A stretch of 64,000 nt of DNA from Methylobacterium sp. SyP6R (GCF_019216885.1 NZ_JAAQRC020000001.1:5025501-5089500); one strand, 5' to 3'; shown: positions 52,667 to 61,541, counted from the first letter of the stretch. Program-made: numbers and translations. Notes: generated by a model from the sequence alone, not told the origin.

Positions 52667-53570
52667 CCAGGGCCTCCTTCAGCTCGGCCACCACTGGGGT
52701 GATCACCTCGCCGATCAGGTCGCGGCTGGCGTCACGATACTTGTTGGCGAAGGTCTGATACTCCAGGGTGAGCGCGTTCGCCAGGGCCGCCGATTGCGGC
52801 ACGCGGGTCCTGAACAGTCGAAACCGCGCGCCTTCCGCAGCGGCACTCTCCTGGAGCGTGGCGTAGGTGGTCGCCTGCTGCTTGGTGTTCTGCCAGCGGG
52901 TGATCAGCACGTGCGGGGGTCGTTTGGGCGCCAGCATGCTCTCCGAGGCGCTGCCGACGCCCCAGATCGTCTCGTAGAACGCCTTGAGGCCGTAGGTGGA
53001 CAGGAAGTCCGAGATGCAGGCGACCACCACGAGGTCGCTCGCCCGGATCGCCACCTCGGTCATCGGCGAGATGCCGGGGGCGCAGTCGAACAGCACGTAG
53101 TCGTACTGGTCGCGCAAGGGCGCGAAGTCTTCCTGGAACAGCTTCCACAGGTGGCCCTCGATGGCGTGCATCGAGTATTTGCGCTTGGTGAGCGCGTAGA
53201 TGATCTCGCGCTCGACGATGCGCAAGGAGGGGCCGGAGGCCAGCAGCGAGATCGGCAGCGGCTCGCCGAGATGCGTGGTGCTCGAGACGTAGTCGCGGAT
53301 GAAGTCCGGCAGGGCGGCCTTGTCGCGGTCGACGATGCGCAGGCCCAGGTAATAGTCGAGGGTGCGGCCCCCGGTGATCATCTCGGCCAGGATCCCGTCG
53401 CCGGCAAAGCACACCGAGGCGCTGGCCTGGGGGTCGAGGTCGATCACCAGCACCGAGGCGCCGCCGGCGGCCAGCGCATCGGCCAGCATCACCACGCTGG
53501 TGGTCTTGCCGACGCCGCCCTTCATGTTGGCGACAGCAACGAGCTTGCCGGAAACGGGCTTGCCGGTCAT
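52656..53570 (-). CDS. Orphan ParA/MinD-type ATPase
   Basis: A 304-residue Walker-type ATPase. The deviant Walker A KGGVGKTT (Lys17, Lys22) is followed by the switch DLDPQASASVCF and the Walker B VLFDCAPGISPMTEVAI. It is not beside a parB, parS-like cluster, minC or flagellar genes, so it is an orphan. Such ParAs commonly position large cargo (protein complexes, granules, compartments) on the nucleoid with a small partner encoded next to them; the overlapping downstream gene fits that role. Cargo unknown. Confidence 0.88.
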   Translation of the reverse strand: MTGKPVSGKLVAVANMKGGVGKTTSVVMLADALAAGGASVLVIDLDPQASASVCFAGDGILAEMITGGRTLDYYLGLRIVDRDKAALPDFIRDYVSSTTHLGEPLPISLLASGPSLRIVEREIIYALTKRKYSMHAIEGHLWKLFQEDFAPLRDQYDYVLFDCAPGISPMTEVAIRASDLVVVACISDFLSTYGLKAFYETIWGVGSASESMLAPKRPPHVLITRWQNTKQQATTYATLQESAAAEGARFRLFRTRVPQSAALANALTLEYQTFANKYRDASRDLIGEVITPVVAELKEALDGA

Positions 53571-53725
53571 GTGCGGATTCCCGGCCGCTCGGCGGGGGCG
53601 CGGGTCCGCAGCGTCGTCGCGGCGGGCGGGCGGAACGGGGCCATCGGGGCTCTCTTCACGGCGGGTCCCCTTTCCACCACCGGGGCTTGCGGCAAGTCAA
53701 GGCCGGTTGCAGGGCGCTCCCTGCT

Positions 53726-54532
53726 TCAGCCGCCGCAGCGGGTATAGGTGGCCGAGCCGCGCTCGCTCGCCCAGGTCAGGCGGCTGCCCGCCACGGTCAG
53801 GCGCACCCGCGAGGTCCAGTGGCGGCCGGCGCTGCTGCACGAGGCGGTCATGGTCCAGCTCCGCCCCTCGCGCCGCGTGTTCCGGAACCGGCACACAGTC
53901 TTGCCGGCCCGGGCGCTGCCCGGCCGGATCACCGCCGGCAGCAGGCCGTGGCGGGCGGAGCGTCGGCTGGAGCAGGCAGCAAGGCCCGGTCCCCACACGC
54001 CCGCATAGGCCGGTGGCACGTCCTCGTCGGCGTCCCCCATCGCCTCGACCGCGCGGGGAGCCTCCTTGACGGGCCGCTCGCGCTCCGCCCGGCCCTCCTC
54101 GCGCGGCTCGGGCTTCGGCCGCGGCGTGGCGGTCCGGACGGGCGGGGCCGGCGTCCTGTCCTCCGGATCGTCCTCGGGCGCGAGGTCGCGGGGGGCGAGG
54201 TCGTGGGCGGGGGCGGGCTTGACCGGGCCGAAGCCGGACTCGTCCGGGCCCGCATCCCGCAGCGGCGCCGCGCCATCGCGGGCGCCGACCCGGCCCGGCG
54301 GCTCGCGCCAGGTGCTCGCCGGCTGGCCCGCCTCCGGCGGCACCGCATCCGGCGGCGGACGGCGGCGATAGATGGGAATCGTCGAGCGGTAAGGCTTCGA
54401 CAGGACCGGCGGGTCGGCGGGGATCTCGAGGTCCGACTGCGCGACGGCCCGGCCCGGCCCGGCCATGCTGGCCGCGCCGGCCAGCACGAACAGGCCGGCC
54501 GCGAAAAGGCCCGCGCGGTGAAACGCCCTCAT
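53726..54532 (-). CDS. Secreted protein with Pro-rich linker and C-terminal beta domain
   Basis: 268 residues: signal peptide (~1-33, AGLFAAGLFVLAGAASMAG, then AVAQS), a long Pro/Arg/Glu-rich linker to ~175, and a C-terminal beta-rich domain of ~90 residues with paired cysteines (GVWGPGLAACSS, KTVCRFRN, TASCSSAGRHWTSRVRL, SATYTRC). Similar C-terminal domains occur in small periplasmic alphaproteobacterial proteins of unknown role. The inner ATG (MRAFHRAG) directly before the signal peptide is chosen over one 39 bp upstream. Confidence 0.68.
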   Translation of the reverse strand: MRAFHRAGLFAAGLFVLAGAASMAGPGRAVAQSDLEIPADPPVLSKPYRSTIPIYRRRPPPDAVPPEAGQPASTWREPPGRVGARDGAAPLRDAGPDESGFGPVKPAPAHDLAPRDLAPEDDPEDRTPAPPVRTATPRPKPEPREEGRAERERPVKEAPRAVEAMGDADEDVPPAYAGVWGPGLAACSSRRSARHGLLPAVIRPGSARAGKTVCRFRNTRREGRSWTMTASCSSAGRHWTSRVRLTVAGSRLTWASERGSATYTRCGG

Positions 54533-54676
54533 GATGCCCCCAAGGGTCCCCCGACGGATGCCGGCGGTCAAGTCTTAGAGCGCGCGCGAACCTCATGGAC
54601 ATGGGCTTCGGGACCGAGCGCGCAGCGAAATCGTCGGTGTCGCCCGGCGGACACTGTCCCGAGGGGCAAACTTGCC

Positions 54677-54780
54677 TAGAGCGCTTCACGATCGCGCTGC
54701 CATCGCGAAGCTCTCTAGGTCTTTGATTTTGCGGCATTTTCTGCGACGGACCGGCATCCGCTCCGTCGGAAAATGCTCTA
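54677..54780 (-). repeat. ~105-bp palindromic repeat, copy T1 (inverted)
   Basis: On the minus strand it starts TAGAGCATTTTCCGACGGAG, continues AGAAAATGCCGCAAAATC and ends GTGAAGCGCTCTA. It matches T2 at 55433-55538 in the opposite orientation. Its end supplies the TAG stop of the 2OG oxygenase gene. Confidence 0.85.
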
Positions 54781-55410
54781 GCGGCCGAAGATGCCCTTCA
54801 GGAACTGCGCCGTGCGGTTGCGCTTGCGCTTGCGCTCCAGCTCGGCCGCGTCCTTCACCCAGGCGACCTGCACCACCCGGCGCTCGCCCTCGAACGGCCG
54901 GTGGCCGTGCCAGGAATTGTCGGCGCGCAGGAAGGCGAACATCGTTCCCATGGTCGGCGGCACCTCGACCGCGTAGGGCTCGAACCGCTCGCCGTCGTAG
55001 AGCACCCGCAGGCGCCCGGCCTCCGGCGCGTCCCACTCGTCGTTCATGTAGACGAGCAGCGTCATCACCTTCGAGGGGCCGTCGGTGTGGATCGCGCCGT
55101 ATTTCGGCTGCGAGCGGCGCATGATCGTGGTGAGCCGCGGGCAGGAGACGAGGTCGATGCCGAACTTCTCGCTCAGCACCCGCGAGAAGGCGTCGCTCTC
55201 CAGTTCCTCGATCAGGTCCTTGAAGCGGCCGGCGAGCTGCACCTCGTCCACCGTGAGGTAGCCGGGCTTGGCGATGGCCGGGAAGTCGCGCTTCAGCTCA
55301 GGCACCGCGTCCGGGCGCAGGACCTGCCGGCCGAGGAAGTACTGGTAGGGGTCGTGCGCCACGGGGGCGGCGCGCACGGCGTCGACATCGAGGATCGAGA
55401 GGGACGACAT
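54778..55410 (-). CDS. 2-oxoglutarate/Fe(II)-dependent oxygenase
   Basis: A 210-residue jelly-roll dioxygenase. The iron triad is His108 and Asp110 (AIHTDGPSK) with a distal His in SWHGHRPF (168 or 170), followed by Arg for 2-oxoglutarate binding (GERRVVQV). YMNDEWDAPEAGRLRVLYDG is typical of the 2OG-FeII_Oxy_3 group. A basic tail ends the protein (RKRKRNR). The gene is exactly bracketed by T1 and T2, two copies of one palindromic repeat in opposite orientation. Substrate unknown. A longer upstream reading is antisense to the ABC transporter and was not used. Confidence 0.85.
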   Translation of the reverse strand: MSSLSILDVDAVRAAPVAHDPYQYFLGRQVLRPDAVPELKRDFPAIAKPGYLTVDEVQLAGRFKDLIEELESDAFSRVLSEKFGIDLVSCPRLTTIMRRSQPKYGAIHTDGPSKVMTLLVYMNDEWDAPEAGRLRVLYDGERFEPYAVEVPPTMGTMFAFLRADNSWHGHRPFEGERRVVQVAWVKDAAELERKRKRNRTAQFLKGIFGR

Positions 55411-55956
55411 GGGAGCAATCGCACTCGTCAGGCTGGAGCATTCTCCGGCGAAGCGAATACCGGTTCGTCGGAGAAGACGCTGCAAGATCGAAGACCCGGA
55501 GCCGCCCCCGATCGCAACGCGATCGCGCGCGGCTCCAGGCGTGGGGCACGCGGAACACCGGCGGACCATCGGGGCGGATTGCGGCAGCGGCGGGGCACCG
55601 CGGCCCTTGGCTACGCGCCCCAGGTCTGGCCCCGTGCGTTCACGTCTCGGCGAGCGCGCGGGGGCGCGCACCGATGTTCGACGCCTTGCCGCGAGGGGAC
55701 CGGGCTTGACGCGTGAACGGGGTTTAACTTGCAACGGCAACGGCGCCATGGTCCTGCCACGGGGCTGACCCATGGCGGGTCGGACGGCCGCGGGCTTCGG
55801 ATGCCCTCGCGAGAGTCCCGCCGCGATGACGGCGACCGGGAGCGTCGCGAGAGGCACGCGAGGCCAGGCGCTCCCGACCGCCACCGAATCACCGGCCCGC
55901 CGCCTTGAGAGGCGGGCCCGCATGAGGCCCGCCCGCCGGGCGGCCCGGAGACCGCG
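55411..55956. other. Intergenic region with repeat T2
   Basis: No supported gene. The first part is repeat T2. A CTTGAC hexamer at 55705-55710 may be part of a promoter for the downstream ABC transporter, but no matching -10 element was clear. Otherwise GC-rich, unrecognised. Confidence 0.35.
55433..55538 (+). repeat. ~105-bp palindromic repeat, copy T2
   Basis: Begins CTGGAGCATTCTCCGGCGAAG, contains ACCGGTTCGTCGGAGAAGACG and ends CGCGCGGCTCCAG, with GGAGCCG / CGGCTCC and GATCGC / GCGATC pairing inside. Homologous to T1 and T3. Confidence 0.85.
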
Positions 55957-57747
55957 ATGCACGGCTTGAAGCAGGCCCTCCTGCAGATCTGGCGCCTGGC
56001 CTATCCCTACTACACGACCCGCGAGGTCACGACGGTGCGGCTGTGGCCGCTGCCGGCGGTGAAGATGCAGGAACGCTGGGTCGCGCTGACCATGGCGGCC
56101 CTGGTGATCGGCATCGAGTTCGCTCAGGTCGCGATCAACGTCCGCCTGTCGTACTTCAACCGCGACTGGTTCAACGCCATCCAGAGCAAGGATGCGGCGG
56201 CGTTCTGGTCGCTCCTGTTCTCGGTGTTCTGCCTCTGGGCCGCGGTCTACGTGGCGAGCGCCATCATCCAGTACGTGATCCAGTCGTTCCTGCGCATCCG
56301 CTGGCGGGCCTGGATGACGCGGCACTACGTCGACCGCTGGCTCGGCAACGACACCCATTACCGCATGGGCTTCTCCGGTGCCCAGGCCGACAACCCCGAC
56401 CAGCGCATCGCCGACGACATCGACCAGTTCACCCAGACGACGCAGTCGCTGACCATCAGCTTCCTGTCGGCGGTCTCGAACCTGATCTCGTTCTCGGTGA
56501 TCCTGTGGAACATCTCGGCCGCCTTCACGGTGCCGGGGACCGACTGGCACGTGCCGGGCTTCCTGGTCTGGGGCGCGCTGATCTATTCGGCGCTCGTCAC
56601 CTGGATCACCCACCGCATCGGCAAGGCGCTGGTCGGGCTCAACTTCGAGCAGCAGCGCCGCGAGGCGGATTTCCGCTTCTCGCTCGCCCGCCTGCGCGAA
56701 TACGGCGAGCAGGTGGCGCTCCTCGGCGGCTCCCGGGCCGAGAAGGTCTCGCTCGGTGACCGCTTCTCCGCCCTGATCCAGAATTTCTATGCCATCGTCG
56801 ACCGCCGCAAGAAGCTCGCCGCCTTCACGGTCAGCTACCAGCAGGTCAACGTGGTGATCCCCTACATCCTGGTGGCGCCGTACTACTTTGCCGGCCAGAT
56901 CCCGCTCGGGGTGATGACGCAGACCGCCGGCGCGTTCTCGCGGGTCGAGAGCACGATGTCGTTCTTCATCACGTTCTACGTGACTTTGGCCGACTACAAG
57001 GCGCAGGTCGATCGGCTCACCACCTTCGACGCGGCGATGAACCGGGCCGACGCGATGGCGGCGGGCAGCGCGCTGGCGGTCGGGCCGGCGAGCGGGGCGG
57101 GCCTCCACCTCAAGGGCCTCGCCCTCGACCTGCCGGACGGGCGGCGCATCGCCGAGGCGCCCGCCCTCTCGTTCCGGCCGGGCGAGACGACGCTGCTCAC
57201 CGGCCCCTCGGGCTCGGGCAAGTCGACGCTGTTTCGCGCCATCGCGGGCATCTGGCCCTTCGGCGAGGGCTCGGTCACGACGCCGGAGGGCGCGCGCCTG
57301 ATGCTGCTGCCGCAGCGGCCCTACCTGCCGATGGGGACCTTGCGCGCCGCCGCCACCTATCCGGAGCCCGCCGGGCGCCACGACGACGCGGCGGTCCGGG
57401 CGGCCCTCGAGGCGGCGCGGCTGCCGCATCTGGCGGATCACCTCGACGAGGAGGCGCCCTGGGCGCAGGCCCTGTCGCTCGGCGAGCAGCAGCGCCTCGC
57501 CGTCGCCCGGGCGCTGCTCGCCAGGCCCGACTGGCTCTTCCTCGACGAGGCCACCGCCGCCCTCGACGAGCCGACCGAGGCCGCGCTCTACCGCATGCTG
57601 CGCACGGAGCTTCCGGACACCACCATCGTGTCGATCGGCCACCGCTCGACGCTGACCGCCTTCCACGACCGGCGGATCGACATGACCCGCCGCGAGGACG
57701 GCCGCTTCGTGCCGACCGACCTCGCCGCGGCGGTGCCAGCAGAGTAG
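55957..57747 (+). CDS. ABC transporter, permease-ATPase fusion (BclA/YddA, SbmA-related)
   Basis: A 596-residue half-transporter. The N-terminal ~330 residues are an SbmA/BacA-like membrane domain (RLSYFNRDWFNAIQ, RWRAWMTRHYVDRWL, NPDQRIADDIDQFT, LREYGEQVALLGGSRAEK); the C-terminal ~210 residues are an ATPase with Walker [10 protein letters not shown], signature LSLGEQQRLAVARALL and Walker B WLFLDEATAALDE. This is the ABCD-like YddA/BclA group; rhizobial BclA imports antimicrobial peptides and affects very-long-chain fatty acids in the envelope. The role here is inferred from family only. It stands as a single gene. Confidence 0.88.
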   Translation: MHGLKQALLQIWRLAYPYYTTREVTTVRLWPLPAVKMQERWVALTMAALVIGIEFAQVAINVRLSYFNRDWFNAIQSKDAAAFWSLLFSVFCLWAAVYVASAIIQYVIQSFLRIRWRAWMTRHYVDRWLGNDTHYRMGFSGAQADNPDQRIADDIDQFTQTTQSLTISFLSAVSNLISFSVILWNISAAFTVPGTDWHVPGFLVWGALIYSALVTWITHRIGKALVGLNFEQQRREADFRFSLARLREYGEQVALLGGSRAEKVSLGDRFSALIQNFYAIVDRRKKLAAFTVSYQQVNVVIPYILVAPYYFAGQIPLGVMTQTAGAFSRVESTMSFFITFYVTLADYKAQVDRLTTFDAAMNRADAMAAGSALAVGPASGAGLHLKGLALDLPDGRRIAEAPALSFRPGETTLLTGPSGSGKSTLFRAIAGIWPFGEGSVTTPEGARLMLLPQRPYLPMGTLRAAATYPEPAGRHDDAAVRAALEAARLPHLADHLDEEAPWAQALSLGEQQRLAVARALLARPDWLFLDEATAALDEPTEAALYRMLRTELPDTTIVSIGHRSTLTAFHDRRIDMTRREDGRFVPTDLAAAVPAE

Positions 57748-57823
57748 TCGGAGCGAGGAGCCGGAGACGGGGCGACGAAGCGCCTTGACGCGCCGCGTCG
57801 CCCCGCCTAGAAGCCGGCTCACA
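57748..57823. promoter_or_regulatory. Leader region of the tRNA-Val pair
   Basis: Short GC-rich gap that must hold the tRNA promoter. CTTGAC at 57784-57789, then 17 bp, then CTAGAA at 57807-57812, which is a reasonable promoter ending ~11 bp before the tRNA 5' end. Confidence 0.5.
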
Positions 57824-57898
57824 GGGCGCGTAGCTCAGCGGGAGAGCATTCGCTTCACACGCGAAGGGTCACAGGTTCAATCCCTGTCGCGCCCACCA
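57824..57898 (+). tRNA. tRNA-Val (CAC), copy 1
   Basis: 75 nt with encoded CCA. Acceptor GGGCGCG / CGCGCCC, D arm GCTC/GAGC, anticodon arm TTCGC-TTCACAC-GCGAA with anticodon CAC, T arm ACAGG-TTCAATC-CCTGT. It reads the valine codon GTG. Confidence 0.97.
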
Positions 57899-58020
57899 CC
57901 CTTTTCGAGAGTTGATGGCTTCGAGCCTGGCGTTCCGCCGCCACGCGATTTGCCATCGAGACAGGTTCGGTCCGCGATGCGGCTCTTACGCCGCATTACC
58001 CCCGCATGGGACCGTTCGTC

Positions 58021-58095
58021 GGGCGCGTAGCTCAGCGGGAGAGCATTCGCTTCACACGCGAAGGGTCACAGGTTCAATCCCTGTCGCGCCCACCA
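58021..58095 (+). tRNA. tRNA-Val (CAC), copy 2
   Basis: Identical over all 75 nt, including CCA, to the copy 122 bp upstream. The spacer between them is unrelated outside the genes, so this is an older tandem duplication kept identical by conversion or selection. Confidence 0.97.
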
Positions 58096-58190
58096 CTTCT
58101 TTCTCCAGATTTTCGATCCGCTAGGGTTTCGTCCGGCGATCTTGCTCACGTGACACGACAGCAGCCTGAAGCCTGCAGGCGATGGGGCTC

Positions 58191-58333
58191 TCCCACCCTC
58201 AACCTCATCCTGAGGTGTCAGTCGATCGAAGATCGACTGACCTCGAAGGAGGGCTCCAGAAGCCTCTGCGATCCCTGGAGCCCTCCTTCGAGGCCCACTG
58301 CGTGGGCACCTCAGGATGAGGTCGCGGGTGGGA
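58191..58333. repeat. ~140-bp palindromic intergenic repeat, copy R4
   Basis: Outer arms as in R1. The centre carries TCAGTCGATC / GATCGACTGA and GGAGGGCTCCAG / CTGGAGCCCTCC inverted pairs. Lies between the second tRNA and gph. Confidence 0.9.
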
Positions 58334-58402
58334 AAGACCAAAGCCTCACGTGAACGGTCCTGTCGTGTACCGTGGCCATCGCTGCCCCCTCAGGGTCACC
58401 CT

Positions 58403-58427
58403 GGGGTCCCGCCTGCGGCAGGACCCC
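58403..58427. repeat. Small GGGGTCC/GGACCCC hairpin repeat
   Basis: 7-bp perfect stem around CGCCTGCGGCA, followed by CGGATGACGATGG. It resembles the CCCGGG hairpin followed by GATGA at 16858-16883; both look like short repeats of one type. Confidence 0.5.
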
Positions 58428-58445
58428 GGATGACGATGGAGCGTG

Positions 58446-59144
58446 TCAGGCCACGCCCGGATCCAGCCGCCGCACCGCCTCGTACAGCGCCTCGAAATGC
58501 TGGATCACCACGTCCGGCTCCAGCTCCTCCACCGGCACGTCGGTATATCCGAACGGCACCGCCACCACCGGGATGCCGGCAGCCTTGGCGGTGGCGACGT
58601 CGGTGCGCGAATCGCCCACCATCACGGCCCGGGCCGGATCGCCGCCGGCCCGCACGATCGTCTCGGTGAGGTGGCGCGGATCGGGCTTGAAGTAGGGAAA
58701 TGTATCGCGGCCGCAGATCGCCGCGAAGCGTCCATGGATCCCGAGCAGCTCCAGGAGCCGGACCGAGTGGTCCTCCGGCTTGTTGGTGCAGACCGCGAGC
58801 CGGTAGCCCGCCGCCTCCAGCCGGTCGAGGGAGTCCACGACGCCGGGAAAGAGATGCGACACCTCGCAGAGATGCTGGCCGTAATGGGCCAGGAACACCC
58901 GGAAGAGTTCGTCGAGCCGGGTCGGGGTCAGTTCGCGTCCGCCCGCCGCGAAGCCGCGCTGGATCAGCGCCCGCGCCCCCGCCCCGATCAGCTCCCGCGC
59001 CTGCGAGACCGCCACGGACGGCAATCCCTCCCGCTCCAGGATCATGTTGAGCGTGCCGATCAGGTCGCCCGCGGTCTCCGCGAGGGTGCCGTCGAGGTCG
59101 AACACGACGATCGGCGGCAGGGCGTCGGGGCTGGTGGTCGGCAT
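58446..59144 (-). CDS. gph: Phosphoglycolate phosphatase (HAD family)
   Basis: A 232-residue HAD hydrolase removing phosphate from 2-phosphoglycolate. Motif I FDLDGTLAET with nucleophile Asp at ~15, motif II VCTNKP, the KPDP lysine and motif III VMVGDSRTD are present, with an alpha-helical cap between I and II (TPTRLDELFRVFLAHYGQHL). Gph is favoured over other HAD phosphatases by length and overall pattern. The ATG at MPTTSPD is chosen over one 78 bp upstream that adds an Arg-rich stretch. rpiA is encoded ~1.6 kb away. Confidence 0.88.
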   Translation of the reverse strand: MPTTSPDALPPIVVFDLDGTLAETAGDLIGTLNMILEREGLPSVAVSQARELIGAGARALIQRGFAAGGRELTPTRLDELFRVFLAHYGQHLCEVSHLFPGVVDSLDRLEAAGYRLAVCTNKPEDHSVRLLELLGIHGRFAAICGRDTFPYFKPDPRHLTETIVRAGGDPARAVMVGDSRTDVATAKAAGIPVVAVPFGYTDVPVEELEPDVVIQHFEALYEAVRRLDPGVA

Positions 59145-59323
59145 GGTCTCTCGCTGGCTCAAGGCGTCGGGACGCCTCCCATACAGGCGGGCGAAGCGGG
59201 GCGGAACCCGTGGGCGAGGCAAGCCCGGGACAAGCGGGGCCGAGCTATAACAGCCCGAAACGGACGAGTCGGCCGCCGCGCAGGCATGGGCCGTCGTCGC
59301 GATGCGTGCGAGGAGCGGCCGCC

Positions 59324-59728
59324 ATGCTGGGGATTGCGGGTTATCGGATCAGGGCCGCCGGAATCGCGGCCGGGCTGCTCGCCGCGGGCGCGGCGCATGC
59401 CGCCTCCTACGAGTTCGTGCCGGCCCCGCAGGCCGACCTCAACCGGGTCTACCGGGTCGACAAGGCGACCGGCGAGGTCATCTCCTGCCAGTACGGGTTG
59501 CAGGAGAACACGATCGGCACCACCCTGTGCTTCGGCCCCGGCGAGGGCGCCGGCCCCCAGGCCCCGTCCGATTACAGCCTGGTCGCCTCGCGTCACCTGC
59601 GCGAGGCCGGCGTCTTCCGGGTCAACCAGCGCACCGGCGCGATGAGCATCTGCTACGTCCTCGACGATGCCGTGGTCTGCACCCCCCAGGGCAATGCCGG
59701 CAGCGCGGCACCGGCGGCCAAGCCTTGA
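59324..59728 (+). CDS. Hypothetical periplasmic protein
   Basis: 134 residues with a signal peptide (GIAAGLLAAGAAHAAS, cleavage near residue 26) and a small mature domain with paired cysteines: NRVYRVDKATGEVISCQYG, TTLCFGPGEGAG, then a second similar unit FRVNQRTGAMSICYVLDDAVVCTPQG. The two halves share a '(Y/F)RV(D/N)xxTGxxxxC' pattern, so the fold may be an internal duplication. An AGGAG site precedes the ATG. No known family. Confidence 0.7.
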   Translation: MLGIAGYRIRAAGIAAGLLAAGAAHAASYEFVPAPQADLNRVYRVDKATGEVISCQYGLQENTIGTTLCFGPGEGAGPQAPSDYSLVASRHLREAGVFRVNQRTGAMSICYVLDDAVVCTPQGNAGSAAPAAKP

Positions 59729-59765
59729 ACGATTCGAGGCGGCGGGCGCGCGGATCCACGACGGG

Positions 59766-59999
59766 TCACGTCGTGCGCGGCCCAGCGGCCCGCTCCCATT
59801 CCCCAATGATCTCGTGCCCGCCGCAATCGACGGCCGTATAGACGGTCTCGCCGTCGATCAGGTCCGGCCGCAGGCGCAGCTGACGCTCCTGCGGGTCGCG
59901 CTGGAAGCGGATGAGCCGGTTGATGACATGCTCGCGCCGCCCCTCGGACAGGAGGGCGAGCCGCTCCCGGAAGCGGTCCGAGAGCCGGAGTGCCACCAT
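59766..59999 (-). CDS. Hypothetical small protein, possibly RelE/ParE-like
   Basis: 77 residues: basic helical first half (RLSDRFRERLALLSEGRREHVINRLIRFQRDP) and strands VYTAVDCGGHEIIGEWER. The order helix-helix-strands and the 'F..dP..rqLRLRPDLIDGE..Y' pattern are weakly like RelE/ParE toxins, but catalytic residues cannot be assigned. Its ATG overlaps the upstream gene's stop (TGATG), so both are translated together. Convergent with the periplasmic-protein gene. Confidence 0.5.
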   Translation of the reverse strand: MVALRLSDRFRERLALLSEGRREHVINRLIRFQRDPQERQLRLRPDLIDGETVYTAVDCGGHEIIGEWERAAGPRTT

Positions 60000-60535
60000 C
60001 AGGCCGCCGGCGCGCGCAGATACTCCTCGAGCGCGGCCGGATCGGTGAAGATCGGGCCGGACCGCGCGGCAGGATCGTAGGTCGCGCGGAGCGCCCGCAA
60101 AGCCAGGATGAGGTCGAAGCGAATCAGGCAGGACCGCGCATAGGCGGCAAACAGGCGGTCGCGCTCGGCGGTGAGCCGCGCGCCCTCGTCGGGCGCGCGT
60201 GCCTTGACCTGCTTCAGGAACCGCCGGGTTCGCTTCTCCTGGCTGCGGAACGTCGCGGCCTGGGCGTCGGTCTGTTCCGTGAGCAGGTCGATCAGCCGGT
60301 CGAGCTGGCGCAGATCCTGTGTCGTGACCGGCCCCTTCTCCATCCGAAGCCGAAGCGCATCGACCTGAGCCTCGGCGTCGCGCGCCCATTCGGCGTTCCA
60401 TCGTTCCGCATCGCGGACCAGCCGTTCGGACGCGCGCGCCGTGGCCGCGCCCCGCACGGCAAGGTGAGGCGAGACGATCGCCGGAGGCTGGCGGCTGAGA
60501 TGATACGTCAGGTCGATGATCGCGGCATCGATCAT
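59999..60535 (-). CDS. Hypothetical helical protein coupled to the RelE-like gene
   Basis: 178 residues, almost entirely charged alpha-helix in the middle (RLMRDAERWN-type heptads, [35 protein letters not shown]), consistent with a coiled coil. No family recognised and it does not look like a known antitoxin. It is the first gene of a two-gene unit with the 77-residue protein. Confidence 0.55.
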   Translation of the reverse strand: MIDAAIIDLTYHLSRQPPAIVSPHLAVRGAATARASERLVRDAERWNAEWARDAEAQVDALRLRMEKGPVTTQDLRQLDRLIDLLTEQTDAQAATFRSQEKRTRRFLKQVKARAPDEGARLTAERDRLFAAYARSCLIRFDLILALRALRATYDPAARSGPIFTDPAALEEYLRAPAA

Positions 60536-60767
60536 GGGCTTGCCTCGTCGGACCGAGTCTAGCATCGGCATCGTCTCCCGGCGAGGCCGGATCGCCGCTT
60601 CCGCCTCCCCTGGCCCCGTGCTAGGGGGCCTCTCGATCAGCGGGGCCGGCCGTGAGGACGCCCCGCCCGCCTTGCTGTCGCCCCAGGGGTGCGTCACGGC
60701 GGACGAGACAATCGAATCGAGACGCCATGCCGATGTCCCAGATCCGTCAATCCCGCGGAGGCCGGCG

Positions 60768-61478
60768 GTGAGCCCCGCCGAGCTCAAGCGCGCCGCCGCC
60801 GCCCGGGCGGTCGGGCTGGTCGAGGACGGCATGCGCCTCGGCCTCGGCACCGGCTCGACCGCGACCCTGTTCGTCGAGCTTCTCGGCGAGAAGGTGCGGG
60901 CCGGGCTCAAGGTCGTCGGCGTGCCGACCTCCGAGGCGACGCGCCGGGCCGCCGAGGCGGCGGGAATCCCGCTCACCACTCTCGACGAGACGCCCGACCT
61001 CGACCTCACGGTCGACGGCGCCGACGAGATCGACCCGCAGCTCCGCCTCATCAAGGGCGGCGGCGGCGCGCTGCTGCGCGAAAAGATCGTGGCGGCGGCG
61101 AGCCGGCGCATGGTGGTGATCGTCGACGGGGCCAAGCGCGTCGAGACGCTGGGGCGCTTCCCCCTGCCGATCGAGGTGGTGCCCTTCGGCCTCGTCGCCA
61201 CCACGCTCGCGGTCGCGGCGGCGATCCGCTCCGCCGGCTGCGCCGGGCCGCTCTCCGTCCGCAAGGGCACCGACGGCGCGCCGTTCCTGACCGATGGCGG
61301 CCACCTGATCCTCGATGCCGGCCTGTCCCGCATCCCCGATCCGGAGGCCTTGGCCCGCGCCCTCGTGGCGGTGCCGGGCGTGGTCGAGCACGGCCTGTTC
61401 CTCGGCCTCGCCACCGGCGCGATCGTCGCGGAGGCGGCCGACGGCCAGCCCCGCATCGTCACCCTCGGGGCGGCCTGA
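60768..61478 (+). CDS. rpiA: Ribose-5-phosphate isomerase A (GTG start)
   Basis: A 236-residue enzyme interconverting ribose 5-phosphate and ribulose 5-phosphate. Seen: [16 protein letters not shown] at ~25-40, [18 protein letters not shown], the catalytic [11 protein letters not shown] and [11 protein letters not shown], and [19 protein letters not shown] [12 protein letters not shown]. There is no ATG in frame; the GTG with GGAG 7 bp before it is taken. A 14-codon reading frame ([14 protein letters not shown]) begins at 60727 and its TGA overlaps this GTG, which may couple translation. A DUF2059 gene follows. Confidence 0.95.
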   Translation: MSPAELKRAAAARAVGLVEDGMRLGLGTGSTATLFVELLGEKVRAGLKVVGVPTSEATRRAAEAAGIPLTTLDETPDLDLTVDGADEIDPQLRLIKGGGGALLREKIVAAASRRMVVIVDGAKRVETLGRFPLPIEVVPFGLVATTLAVAAAIRSAGCAGPLSVRKGTDGAPFLTDGGHLILDAGLSRIPDPEALARALVAVPGVVEHGLFLGLATGAIVAEAADGQPRIVTLGAA

Positions 61479-61541
61479 CGCGCCGCCCGCCTCGTTCGTC
61501 ACGGCCGCCCCCGAGCGGGCGCCGCCTTCCGGAGCCAATCG

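Noticed and set aside
54778..57822. A 1014-codon minus-strand open frame over the oxygenase and the antisense of the ABC transporter
   Set aside because: The family match starts at the ATG at 55410; the upstream part is antisense to the transporter.
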